From NCBI GenBank assembly GCA_003255065.1, contig QAOA01005961.1, forward strand, positions 112,177 through 176,176: a stretch of 64,000 nt of DNA, in the 5' to 3' direction. The notes under the pieces are model-generated. The model did not search any database and had not been told where the DNA came from. It saw nothing but the letters and a program-made list of their open reading frames with translations. A program made the position numbers and the translations under genes. The DNA is from Cercis canadensis. Lineage: Eukaryota; Streptophyta; Magnoliopsida; Fabales; Fabaceae. Below are positions 22,582 to 34,759 of the stretch, piece by piece. Positions within the stretch are counted from its first letter, which is position 1; each line of letters begins with the position of its first letter.

Positions 22582-23199
22582 ATGTTACACCAACAAGTCT
22601 CGGCTGTGAAAATGTCTTCAACTCCTTGTTCATCATCTATTAAGGAACTTGAAAAGTTGTTAATAAAGTGTAAAGAAATGTTGAATAATGTATTTGGGAC
22701 ATAGTGCTATTATTGTAATTTCTAATTTTGCAAAGGAGCATGTATTTAAATGAAAGCTCCATTATGACTTTGAAGAATTCTATATCCAATTCACTCTAAG
22801 GAGAGGAATGAAGTTATTTGCAAGACTATTTTACTTGTTGTGCATAATGTTTTTCATGAGGAGTTAAATACTTTCATAGAATTCATTCATGTTAATCTAT
22901 TCTTGTAGGGAGCTATATGTTCTGACAAAAATAAGTTAATAGTGACACTCTCATGAATGTTTTGTGCAAAGACGTGGAATTCATTGTGACCATGGTTGTG
23001 AAAGCAATGCTAACAATTTATCATTCAATCACAATTTTTCTTATCTTTTTCTTCTTTTTCTTTTTATTATTATTCATTTCTTATTTTTGCATATTCAACA
23101 GGGAAGTAATACATCATTGGTCATGCAAAGAAAACTAAGTTCAATCAAAAGTATTCTGCAAGAAGGACAATCGGCCTCAGGTCAAGAACCATCGATATC

Positions 23200-25622
23200 A
23201 TGGAAGAAAATCAAGAGTAGTGTCGTAATCTGGGGGCCGAGTTTGATGAATTGAAATCTCGTATGAACGAGATGATGAAACTTCTCACTGAGAGTTTGAA
23301 GCTAAAGACTGTAGCCGAAGGGCCAAGTAATGTCAATATCCCTCAAATTTCTCATGTAACACCCTTATTGACATATCCGTCAATTGAGGAAAATCCTGTT
23401 ATTTCCCCTCCAATATGGGGGATGCCTCCACACTTGATGTCTTCCGTAAATCTAATGCAAGGATATGATTCCAATTCAGCCAACCACTCAACCAGCTGAT
23501 GTTATGTGTGCCATCTCACAACCTTTCTCAGGCCCATTCTCTATACCTATGGAAGCTCCGTTCAATCCAAATAAAAATTAAGGGGGCGTCTATATATACA
23601 CTCATCCAATTACTCACCATGCTGCACAAGAAGTTTCAGGGGTATTTCCGGTAGGGAAAGACAAGGAAGAATTGGAAAAAGAGAAGTTGAGGGTAGAATC
23701 AATGGAGAAAAAGTAGGCGCTTTTGGAAGAACAGATTAAGATGATGCAGGGATCGGGGGCATACGGTTCAATGGATATTGGGGAACTCTCTCTAACCTCA
23801 GAGATTACGCTCCCTAAGGATTTCAAAATGCCCGAATTCACACGATATGATGGGACAACTAATCCCCGGCTTCATCTAAAATCTTACTACACCAAGATGT
23901 CTATCTGGGCAAAAGAAAAGAAGTTTTTCATGCATTTTTTCTCATAAAGTTTGACGAGTCCCGCTATTGATTGGTACTGGCGCTTGGATCATTTTAAGAT
24001 TCACACATGGAGGGACTTGGCTAATGCTTTCTTGAAGCAGTATAGTTTTAATGACAACATAGCCCCTACTATAGCTCAGCTGGCAGCCATGAGAAAGGGA
24101 GAAGGGGAAAGCTTCAAGGAGTATGCGCAAAAATGGAGAAATCTGGCTGCTCAAGCTCAACCTTCATTAATGGATTCTGAAATGATCCATTATTTTGTGA
24201 ATACTTTGAATTCTCCGTATGTTGAATTGATGGTGGCAAGTGTCTATAGAGATTTCTCTGAAGTGATCAATGCTGGAGAAAGGGTGGAGGAGATGCATCG
24301 TGCTGGGAAATTTTCATTCTTGAAAGGTGAAAATAATAATAACAATTTGAGGAAGGGACAACCGTTTAAGAAAAATGAAGGAGATGTAAGCTTTGTCCAA
24401 ACACCTGTATCCTCACATTTTCCATATCACGGAAGCCCATCTTACCAGTTTTATCCTAACCCCCCTATACTCTCCTCAGGTCAATAATGTTTTACCACCC
24501 CAACCATACTATACACCTAGACCAATTTCTACACCATTCATTCCCAATTATCAGCCTACCCCACAAAATGTATTTCCAAATAACCCAATGCCTAGACCAC
24601 TAACTAGACCCAATTACCAAGGGTATAGAAATCAACCCCGTCCTCTTTTCAAAGATGAACCTTTTCCCAATATTCCTATGTCAAAAGCTGAATTGTTCAG
24701 GAAGCTATGTGAAGCCCATACAATAGCTCCAAAACCTGTAGCCCCCTGCAACCACCATTTTCAAATTGGTATAACCCAAATCTTAAGTGTGACTACCATA
24801 TGGGTGCAATAGGTCACTACATTGAAGACTGTCCTGCCTTCAAATATGCTGTCCTATACTTGATTAAGCAAGGGGCTATCAAAATTGAGGAGATAGGAGG
24901 TGGACCGAATGTAAATACAAATCATTTGCCTAATCATGAGAGAAGGCCTGGAGTAAATGTTATTACTAGGGAGACGGAGATAGTCAAGAAAATCACAGAA
25001 GTCAAAATGCCAATGAAGAAAGTATGGGCAAGTTTGAAGTCAATGGGATATAGCTTGGAGGTTCCTTTTAGAGGAATAGAAATTGATGACAAATTTGATA
25101 AGGGGCTATTTTGCTAACATCATCAAAGTTGTGGCCATGATATAAAGGATTGCTGGGAATTCAAATGCAGGGTTCAAAAATTGATTTCACTAGGGGTTCT
25201 AAGATTTGAGAAAGGAAGTGGTGCTGCAAGAGAAGAAATTAATATGGCTGGAGAAGAGTCTCTGATTTTCAAGCCGTTTGTTCTTAAAGTTTTCTCAGGC
25301 CCACAAACTAATCAAGTGCAGCCAGATGTGGTTACACAAATACCAACCCCATTTCCTTATGAGAGTGATCGAGCAGTGCCTTGGAATTATGGGGCAAGGG
25401 TAGTGTCTACCCAAGATAAAAAATTCAAAAGACTTTTCTGATAAAATGGACTTGAAAGAGGAGAAAGAGACAAGTCTGATCACAAATGTTGTAGAAAGTA
25501 GAGGAATTACCAGAAGTAGAAGATGTTACACTTCAGAGGAGGTAGAGCAACAGCGAAAGGAGAGAGGGAAGGCTCTGAATGATGTAAGAGAACTGCTCCT
25601 AGGAAAGAAAGTAGATACCCAA
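23200..25622 (+). pseudogene. Tat/Ogre gag polyprotein, decayed
   Basis: Starts ATG 23200 (MEENQE, stop, CRNLGAEFDELKSRMNEMMK). The capsid-like core is clear: LPKDFKMPEFTRYDGTTNPR, HLKSYYTKM, SPAIDWYWRLDHFKIHTWRD, LANAFLKQYSFNDNIAPT and GEGESFKEYAQKWRNLAAQA. This is the retrotransposon gag domain with its YDG-x-P and W-x-L-x-F patterns. A Pro/Tyr/Asn-rich linker with a frame change near 24480 follows. Two Cys/His knuckle-like pieces (CDYHMGAIGHYIEDC and HHQSCGHDIKDCWEFKCRVQ) come next, then a Lys/Glu-rich tail ending at KVDTQEV. There are several stops. Sequence passes straight into LTR at 25623. Confidence 0.8.
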
Positions 25623-26870
25623 GAGGTTAGTCTTATTAGAACCGTAAGATGTGTGGCTTTAATGTATGCAACTTCCAAATTTTTGGCATGTCTAGTTTAC
25701 TGTCAAATCGAGTTTGAACATAGCTGCTCAATGTTGCACTGACACTGATGCCCTATCCCTGGCAGTGCTCGGTATTTCATTATTTTTCTGAAGTTGTACA
25801 GCTCCGTTTTACATGGTTCTTATCTCATTAGAACCGTAAGATGTGTAGCTTCAATGTGTGCAATTTTCAGATTTTTTGCATGTCTAGTTTTCTGCCAGTT
25901 CGAGTTTGAACTTAGCTGCTCAAGGTTGCACTGACACCGATGCCTTATCTCTGGCAATGTTCGGTCTTTCATTTTTTTTTTCTGTCTAGTTTTTAGAAGT
26001 TTTGCATGTCTAGTACACTCTAAGTTTTGGCTCTAATTCACTCTCAGTTTTGTCTCTTTATAACCATAAGTCTTTAAGTCTTGCCTAATTTGTGTTTTGT
26101 ATATATGAGCATTCTCGGACATAATTCATGGTAATTATGAGTATAAGCAAATCGGAAAGCCCAACCGGAATATATCTAGATGCAAGCTTGGAGCAAGAAC
26201 ATTGTTTTATTTATTTTTGGATGTAATTTAAGATTTCTCAATACTTAGATTTTGAGACAAGTTTTGAAATATTTAAAGTCACGCATTTGCATTGCATGTA
26301 AAAATATACCTGTGTCGCATAGTATTTGCATGCCCCTTCACTTATCATGGGAGGATAGGGCGAGTCAGTCCTATATGGGATGCCTTTTTCTATCCGATCT
26401 AGGTAAAGGTAGCACCACCCTGGACGGTTGCTTCATGCGATGAAGGGGTGGAAGGATTTAGGTCTCGGTAGATAATTCATGCATTGCACGTTTAAATTCT
26501 GGGTTCTTATTTTTGTCAGATATTCTTGTAATCAATTTATTATTCTGGGATAAATAAAATATACATTTTTTGCCATATTCTATTTGCACAACTAATTTAA
26601 GGTAATCGTCTTTAGAGGGATGCTGTGGGGTGCCTAACACCTTCCCCACGCATAAACTGACTCCCAAACCCTCTCTAGTTCGTAGACCGATCTTTTTTAT
26701 TGTTTAATAAATAAATAAAAAGGGTTTTCTAATTGTTCCCTATTTTCTTAATACAATTGGTGGCGACTCTAAGTTTTCTTTCGAAAACTAATATTTTTCT
26801 TTCGAAAACTAATATTTTTCTTTTTAAGTCGGCCATCCGCGTCGTAGTGACCTTCGGGTACGTTGTGACA
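25623..26870 (+). repeat. Truncated 3' LTR of the Tat/Ogre element
   Basis: Homologous to 18071-19755 of the 5' LTR; the first 1.97 kb is missing and two of the 191-bp units are gone. The boundary with gag shares GAGGTT with the corresponding LTR position (18071-18076). Ends TTGTGACA followed by GTACC. A 25-bp stretch (TTTTTCTTTCGAAAACTAAT) is duplicated near 26790-26820. Confidence 0.85.
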
Positions 26871-26875
26871 GTACC
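26871..26875. repeat. 5-bp target site duplication, right copy (Tat/Ogre element)
   Basis: GTACC, identical to 16093-16097. Confidence 0.85.
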
Positions 26876-27079
26876 AGAGCTCGATCTTTGGCTACAAGCT
26901 AACATGTAGGGTTGACATGCAGTTCAGACACTTTTTGTCAACTTCCGAAGTTTCTTGGATCGATGGGTCCAAAGCCTTCTGCCGAGTTGTTATTGGCTCT
27001 AGTCTAACCTAACAACCCTTCTTAGTTTTTAAGTCCATAATAAGTGCAGTCACAACAATATCTTAAGATTTTTTTTTTT

Positions 27080-27366
27080 GAGTAAGACTCTTTTTTGGTG
27101 CCTGAAAGATATAGGCACAATCAATTTAATCTTTAAAAGATTTTTAGTATTAATATAGCTCCTAAGCGATAACTTTATCCATCAAAATAGTCTTATGTCT
27201 AGTTTCCCTTAGTGAAAGTTAATAGAGGCTTCCACGTGACACTTTAAATGCCAATATGACAAGCTTCGTAGAAGGGAGTTGGTGGTAGACTATTTTAATA
27301 GAGAATTATTTTCTAAGAACTAAAATGACACTAAAAATCTTTCATAATCAAAAATGGGTTTTACTC
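27080..27366. mobile_element. Diverged MITE of the GAGTAAAAC family
   Basis: Starts GAGTAAGACTCTTTTTTGGT and ends on the other strand GAGTAAAACCCATTTTTGAT, the same terminal words and TTTTTGGT(G/C)CCTGAAA phrase as the palindromic MITE at 4277-4604. About 287 bp, arms eroded, non-coding. Flanks are T-rich and do not give a clear duplication. Confidence 0.6.
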
Positions 27367-27948
27367 TTTCTTTATTTTTTTAAAGGCTAAGTAAGAAGAG
27401 TATTGGCTTCAATTGATCTTCATATGATTGTAACCATAAGGAGGCACCAACGTATGAATAGTGAAGTCTAAATTATAATAATTATTTGAGTGCATGGTTC
27501 TAAAAGCCGGAACAAACTAGACAATCAAACCACGAAAACTAGGAACTAGTCCTTTGGCCGGTTTCATTTAAACCCTAAAATTGTCTTAGTAAAATATTGC
27601 TTTTAAACTATCAAACCGTGTGGTTTTTTGGTTCAACAAATTTCTTTTTTTCTTTTTTCAAACTATTTAAGAAAATGACAATATTTTACCCTGAAACAGT
27701 TCCATTTGGATGGCCTAAGGTACCAATGACTGCAGCGCTTTTGTCCTTCTTCTTTTCCATTATTTCCCTTGTAGCCTTGCACTCACCTATTGTGAAGCAG
27801 AGGTAGAACAGGAAGGCACTTAATTACTTGCACTCATGCCCCTAAATCTACAAGTGACTATTGTACTTAGGGGAGAACTCTCAACCCCAAGCCCAATTGA
27901 TATATTCCTTAACACTCCTATTTATACTATTTGTTTTTTCATAAGAAA
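27367..27948. other. Intergenic, nothing supported
   Basis: Short chance frames only; no repeat structure or protein similarity recognised. Confidence 0.45.
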
Positions 27949-28095
27949 AATGATAATAAGGATAAGTTATTCTAATACTACTGAGCAAGGCACCAGTGGC
28001 ATGCCTGGGATCCCAGGAAGGGGGTAGATAGAGGCACACCTAGAGGATTACCTCCAATTAAGGAGATTTCTTAGATGCCAAGGGATCTTCCTGAT
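27949..28095 (-). mobile_element. SINE, tail half of a split copy
   Basis: ATGATAATAAGGATAAGTTA and the following AAGGCACCAGTG...CCTAGAGGATTACCTC...GCCAAGGGATCTTCCT match the body of the SINE at 12403-12690. The head half lies 1.1 kb away at 29205-29320. Confidence 0.6.
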
Positions 28096-29204
28096 GAGGG
28101 TTGTGAAGGTTGTAGGAAATACTCCTAGAGGAGGGTGAATAGGAGTTTTCAAAATTTAAAACTAAATTAGTTCTAAAGCACATATCTATTCAATATTTAG
28201 TTCTCTTCAAGAACTAGTTCTCTGATAAACAAAATTCAATAGAGAAAGAGGACTAGTTAAAACACTTAAGACAAGAGCAAGGGAAACTTAGAGAATTATA
28301 CTCATGCAGCAGAAAATACACATGAATCTCATAAATGCAAATAACTCAAAATTAAAGAGATGAAAGGAGAAAAGAGATTTGCAAGAGATTTTTATAGTGG
28401 TTCGGCAACATTGCCTACATCCACTTCTCCCAAATGTTTGAGGTTCCACTAAAATTCGAGTTTAGTTGTCCAAGCTTCTCCAAACTTTACATCCATGATT
28501 TTTCTTCAAGCTCACCAAGAATTCATCCCTTCCAACAAAGATGAAGGAAGACTCTCACATAGATTTCCCTAGAAATCTAAATACAAATCCCTTTTATCAC
28601 ATATAAATTTCCATAAATAGCACTCTCTCAACAGATAAGAGAATTACAATTTACACAATTGAGGAAGAAGAAGGAGAGAAAAAACTAAGTATAGAAAACT
28701 CAAAGAAGGAGAATTCTTCTTTCTCTCTAAAACTTTCTCTCTCTTTCTATCTCTTCTTTCAAATCTGAAGTCTTGAAATTATTCTTAAAAGGTAGATGCT
28801 CCCACGTGAAAGCCTTTGGTAACCGCCATTTGCTAGGACAACTGTCAACTGTATAGAGCAAGAGAATCCCATTTGCATTATCTCTTTCCTTTTTAGCAAT
28901 AAACAATTCTTACTTTATCCCTTGAATTATAGATCTCCTTAACAGCATCCATAGGAGGAAATTTTGTCACCTTGTGTAGGAAACTTCCTAACAAAATGAG
29001 AACTTTCTCAGGTCTTCTTAATTCAGATATCAAATGAAAAGAACAAGATCCCTCTTTGCCAAAACTAGTTCTTTGTTGAATATAGAACTAGTTTCCAAGA
29101 CTTCTTACTAACATGTTCTAAATAAATACGTAGGCACATAACACATGATTAGTAATATTAGGATCATTTGTTATCATCAAAACTAGATTAGAAAATTGTG
29201 GAGC
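28096..29204. mobile_element. Unclassified 1.1-kb insertion splitting a SINE
   Basis: Separates the two halves of one SINE, so it arrived as a unit. The left side has GGTTGTAGGAAATACTCCTA followed by GAGGAGGGTGAATAGGAG. The middle has ATAGTGGTTCGGCAACATTG. The right side on the other strand contains TAGTTTTGATGATAACAAAT. These phrases belong to a widespread plant dispersed repeat, but I cannot assign its class. I see no LTRs, no clear inverted repeats, no coding frame and no convincing target duplication. Ends are approximate. Confidence 0.5.
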
Positions 29205-29320
29205 CAACATGTTGCCCACCAAATGAGATTTTTGGTTGCAGGGGGGCTCGAACTTGGCACCTGGAAGGTGTAAAGCCTTAAGCCAAATCCCTTTGACCAA
29301 CTAAGCCAACCCATATTTGC
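29205..29320 (-). mobile_element. SINE, head half of a split copy
   Basis: On the minus strand: A-box-like TTGGCTTAGTTGGTCAAAGG, then the CACCTTCCAGGTG hairpin and B-box-like AAGTTCGAGCCCC. Better preserved than the head at 12690. Confidence 0.7.
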
Positions 29321-31800
29321 CACTCCTATTTATAGTCTTATTACATAGAGACTTCTGGACTCCCTAACTTATTCTTATCATTATTATAGATCCTTAAAAC
29401 ATGATGTAACATCATAAATATCTAAAACTGACATTTTTATAACTTTTACTAACCAACTCAAAATCCTAAAGGACTTCTAGAAAATGCAAATTACATTTAT
29501 TTCAACAGATGGTGAATTGCTGCTCTGCCTTGCTGCTACTTGACTTCGATACACGTAAAAGAATCCATATTAGCAATGGAGGCAGAGCATTATTTGGAGC
29601 TTCAATGAATTGCAACCTAGGATTTGTTTTTTTGGCTATTTCAGGGTAGTATCAATTGGTTTTAGCTGAAAGAGCATCATTGGTTGCATTAGTAATTTTC
29701 ATTTCTTCTGATCTTACTCTGCAACGATATCGACCAAGAAGAGAGACCCACGTCTTTTTATTTTGATGTGAACTTTGGTATATGTGATAAATCAGAATTC
29801 AAGATCTTCATATTTGGTATGACAATAACCAATTATTCATAATTGTACAAAAATGTGTGACGTCCACATCACTAAGGAGGACATGAAAACCAAATATACA
29901 AATATTTTTTTATTTAGATTTTATTGTATTTATTTTTTAACATTCTCATACAGAAAATGATATATGGCCAAAAGTTTTGAGAATGATGTAGACTTATAAC
30001 TATACTTGAATAAATAAGTGGTTAGCATCACTTTATTTCATCCAATAACCACTTTATAATTTTGAAAAGATTTCCGTGAAATTTTTTTAAGGGCTAAATA
30101 ACATTACTCTTCTTATATATCTATGACTCACTTTTTTTCTACATACATGAGATAAGCCCAAGAATGTGGCCGTTTCAACTTTTAAGGCATAATATACTCC
30201 CCTTTTTAAATTGGGTTCAGCATACCAAATGTAGAGATACAAATATCGATATCTAAAATATCCAGATATCTCTCACATAAATCATGTAACAGTAAAAATA
30301 TAATTTTAGTCCTTCTAATTTTGAAAAGTATCAATTTGTTCATCTAGTTCCAATTTCAATATTTTTGTCATTGTAACTTTAAAGTTTGAGCAATTTAGTC
30401 CCTCTTTTAAGGTAGTCGTATACTATGACCGATTGTGTTGATGTGGTAAAAATTAGATGATGTGGCACCAATAAGTTATGACATGGAAACATGTTATCAT
30501 GCCACAACATTATCATGTTATCTCCATGTCATCATTAGTCCTTTGCATACAATATGTTGATGTGTTAGGTGTGATCTTAAGATTATCTAAATAAGAATTT
30601 AATTTCAGTGTGCAAAAGCTGGCTAAAGGATACGATAACAGTTGAACTGAAAAAATAATTAAGAATTGCTTTCTAAAGTACTTCATACGATATTGTTCTC
30701 ATTTTATCTCTCGCCCTCCATTTGGTATAGATGAAAATAGGAGAAATGATTTCAAGAAGAATGGTTGAAATATAGAATAATACATACTGAATACATTTTT
30801 AAGAGATAACACATCAATACATATATAATGTGTTGATTCAATTTTAATTTTCTCTCTGTCCTCAATATTTGTTTGCAAAATGAAGCCTTAATACTCTACA
30901 ATATGATTTTTTGTTTTTAAGATACCACGTAAACAAGCTTCTTTAACAGGCTACAACACGAGAGAAAGGAAACAAATTTGAGAATAGTAAGTTTTGTTTC
31001 ACAATATTCCTAATCTTAACAAGACATATTCATAATATTCAGACAAATACAACTAAAAGAATGATAAATAATCCATATGAAAATTTAAAAAAGATGATAA
31101 TAATTTTAAGGGAGCAACTATTTTCAAATCTTATTTTACTAATGTCACATCATATTTAGTATTTAAATATAAAATTAGACTAAATTACCCCTATTCAATA
31201 TGAAAAGTCTCACATTTGAATGAAGCATAAGGTAGGACTATGCAAATAAATGATATCACTATTTATTTTTATTTAAATATTAGATGAAAGATGATTTTAT
31301 CTATATAATAAGTTTTTAATAAATAAGGTGTGACATTAGTAATAATGAGTGTGGAAATAGCAATTCCCTTATCTTCATTGTCAGACGCATGATATATACA
31401 TGGGCAACTAGGCAATTAAGGGAAAACCTAACCTTCAAGGGCTTTACATGTGATACTTTTCTTTTGCTTGAAACTGATAAAACCATGATCTTTATCAAGC
31501 CTCTTCCCGTTTTCCCCATGTATCGCTTACTTGCCGTGGTATCAAATGTTGCCCAGTGCAACTTGGAAACGCTTTATATCATTGGAGGTGTTACAGTGAA
31601 GTGACGCTACACGCCTCGCTTTAGTTCCCACTTGCCAATCTGCAACATAAAAATTAGCAGAAGTTATATATTGCCCATAATTTGAACCTCTCATTTGCAC
31701 CTCTAGATCTGAAGTTAATAGCCTAATGAAAAGTAGTGCACGCAGAAAGAGAATTAGAAACTAGTTAGAGAGCATACAACATGAGACAACGAGAAGGGAA
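29321..31800. other. Intergenic; MITE-like remnant near 30290-30560
   Basis: No supported gene. 30290-30560 contains phrases like TTTTAGTCCTTCTAATTTTG and GAGCAATTTAGTCCCTCTTT, typical of the 'AGTCC' class of MITEs, but its second arm is not clear. An open frame at 31389-31604 (71 residues, METDKTMIFIKPLP-like centre) has no family I recognise. Confidence 0.4.
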
Positions 31801-31804
31801 AGCA

Positions 31805-31890
31805 GTATCCTTGGCCTAGTGATAAAGATGCAATAGGTTCATTTAAGCTAGCCAAGGTTCAAACCCTAGACAGCACCCAGGAAAATTTTC
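31805..31890 (+). mobile_element. tRNA-derived SINE head, second family
   Basis: TTGGCCTAGTGATAAAGATG (A-box-like) and AAGGTTCAAACCCTAGAC (B-box-like) lie about 35 bp apart, the arrangement of plant SINE heads. It is distinct in sequence from the SINE at 12403. The 3' end was not located. Confidence 0.55.
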
Positions 31891-31899
31891 CCTTTAATA

Positions 31900-34750
31900 C
31901 ACTAGGCTGATGTGAGGAATATGTCTTTAAGATCACTAAGAAAGAAACTTAGTTTCAGTATACGAAATAAAGTTAGCCCGAAGATACACTTACTGATAAA
32001 ACCAAAAAAACCAAAAGAAAAAAACACCAATTTTGATGAAGATTTCTCCGTTTCTTTGAATCTTTTTGCAAGAGCAAACAAAGTGTTTTTTCTTTTCTGT
32101 GCAGGCTAGCTGGTACAAGTTCTGGTGATATATATAGCCAAGCTATACAATAGCTACTCAAGTCCCCCCTCCCCCTCTTCCCCCAAACTTTCCTAGATAT
32201 ATTTATATTTTTTAAGTTATAAAAGAGTGTAATTTGGTGAATAAAAGAGGATATTTTTTTAATTTTGATATGAACTTGCCAACTATAATTATATATATGA
32301 ACTCACACAAAAAATTGTATTTTTATTTTATTTGGTATTTTGGCTATGATTTTGGATTTGAACACAAAACTCATAACAAGTTGAGGACGACCTCAGTACC
32401 ATTTGGCCACAGGTCATTTCGCCATAGAAAAAGTATATATATATAAACATAACTAATAGTAAGTTATTTCTTATTATCATATATAGCTCCATATTTTTAT
32501 TTTTATTTTTTTTTATATAAATAGCGTTATTGGCAGAAACATTGCACCTGTCTTCTGAAACATAATCATACCTAATATAAATCCATTTTTAATTTGATTA
32601 TAAAACATGATTTTGAAAAGCAGCATACAAATACAACAAGAACTGATTTAATTAATTATAGTAATTTAAATATATCAAATGAAAAAAGTTAAAGTAACTT
32701 AAATATGATTCAAACTTAAACCCAAAAAAAAAAAATAACAATAAGGTATTATTTACATTACTATTACCAAGTCCCGTATTGGTGGTATGAAAAATACTGT
32801 CGATACATGTTTTTCTAGTGAATGGTGATGATGAAAAGAGTTAGAGGCACACAGTCTTTGTAATCCATTTCAATATTTTTAATAGTTTTTAATTGTATAA
32901 TGGTATTTGTTAAGCTAGACAAGGGGTAGCTCTATTCCACCAAGATTTGGTGGGAATTACGTTTTGAAATTAATATCATTGTGAAGATTTCAAAAAATCG
33001 AGTCATGCAATATGGATTAGACACCTTGTATAATACAGCACTTAGGCAGGAAGGTAAACCTTTTATTTCAGGTTGCCCATCCCCTAAGAAGCCATTTGGT
33101 ATGGGATGTATGAAATTCCCATCCCAATTGTGACATTCCAAGAATATGATAGCTAGGAATAGAATTGCTAGGAAAACATAATTACTTTTCTGCTTGGCTT
33201 CTCATGGAAATATAAATGAGTATTCGTGAGAATGTATCAGTCAAGATTTTGGTCAACACTTATTTATTTTTATTTTTTTTGAGAATCTTATGTTGTTTTT
33301 CAAAAAAAAAAAAAANTAATAAAAATACCATTCTGCATAGGATATTAAAAATTTTATGAGTTTTTTTTTTTTTTTTGTTCCCTTATGTTACTTGACGAAT
33401 TAGCATTTTGAAATGTAGTGAAATGCACAAATTTTCTCTTGAAATAAAACTAAATGTCTAATAAAAAAGTTTTAGAGTATTGAATACGTCAGCATTGAAT
33501 CTCAATTCCATCACAAATCCACTAGGGTTTTAATAGAAGGATGCTATTATGATGAAAAAAAGGACAGATACCCTATTAAGTTCATGAAATTGCTATCCTT
33601 TAAAGTTAGAGTATGTCGAGGGATGAAATTCAAACTTGAAACTTCAACTTTTTTGGAAGATTTCTAGATCACTTGTGCTATGTGCTCATGTGAAATTGCT
33701 ATCCTTATTCATAATTTGAAAATTAATCACCATTTTATTAAAAATCCTTCGAGCCAACTTAGGCATTGGCTTTACTTGTTTTGCGTTTGAATTCCTTCAA
33801 ATATTATCCTCACCAAATCAACTTTTAAAAATAAATAAATAAATAAAAATCATGAAGGTATTTTTCATAATAAGGCTACTTGAACAAACTTCACAAAAGA
33901 ATGCAACTCAGGAAAAACGTCATAGCAACTATACAAAAACATCTATCTCACTCCTATTAAATCATGGTCACTTCCTATAGGTATTTAAAAGATTTACTGC
34001 AATGTTTTGGGAAAGTTGTATTGATAAATTGTGTGTAAGTAAAGAATACTAATTTTTTACCCACATTAAAAGAAATTTGTGGGCTCAGGGTAAGACTTTG
34101 CCTAATTACAAAATCCATAAAGTTACAGCCACAGTAAAACTCCATAACCACTCAATCAATACTATAGTTAGACTCAGAATACACACAGAACACAGAATAC
34201 ACATTACACGCATGGAAGAGCAAGAAAAGATAGACTCGAGGTTTATATCACCATTTGAGCAGATGAACCAAAAGAAGGGGCAGCATAGCTGATTCAATGA
34301 AGAATCACAACCTCGTTAAAATTAATTAATCTGACATAAATTGTGATAGAATTAACAATGTAAATGTATTTGTAAGAGAAAAAAGATCCTAACTAAGCAG
34401 AAAATATTTTAAAGACCTTAGCTATGCAGAAATTTTATTGTATGTCAACAAAGTCTGGAACAGCAGCAGTTTCATATCACAGAAACGTAACAAGAACATA
34501 TGAATACCCAGCTGATGGAATAACCCTCTGGGTAAAGTTTTCCCAGCTCATGAAACTTTTATCCCTTGGAACTTTTTGGTACATTTATGGGTAATGAGCA
34601 TAATAGTACAACAAAGAAACCAGGAAGGAACAGAAATGAAAGTGCTTAACTTCCACATGGCGGTGACATCATTTTGTACTTTGTAAGCAAGTTCCTTTTC
34701 TATTGCCATCGGTTTCTTCAATTTAAAATCAAAAGAAAACAAATAAAACA
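31900..34750. other. Intergenic, nothing supported; single N at 33316
   Basis: AT-rich, simple-sequence tracts and short chance frames. The N at 33316 sits at the end of an A-homopolymer, a usual place for assembly breaks. The region adjoins the 3' end of the VEFS-box gene. Confidence 0.4.
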
Positions 34751-34759
34751 GACATTTCT

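Larger units (their letters stand above)
16098..26870 (+). mobile_element. Tat/Ogre-type Ty3/gypsy retrotransposon lacking pol
   Basis: A 10.8-kb element with 5-bp target duplication GTACC. In order it has a long 5' LTR (16098-19755), a primer-binding-site-like motif, an extra ORF upstream of gag (20535-22581), gag (23200-25622), then directly a truncated 3' LTR (25623-26870). An additional ORF before gag plus multi-kb LTRs is characteristic of the Tat/Ogre lineage. Protease, reverse transcriptase, RNase H and integrase are completely missing. All frames have multiple stops, so the copy is dead; its gag and ORF1 remain readable at the protein level. Confidence 0.85.
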
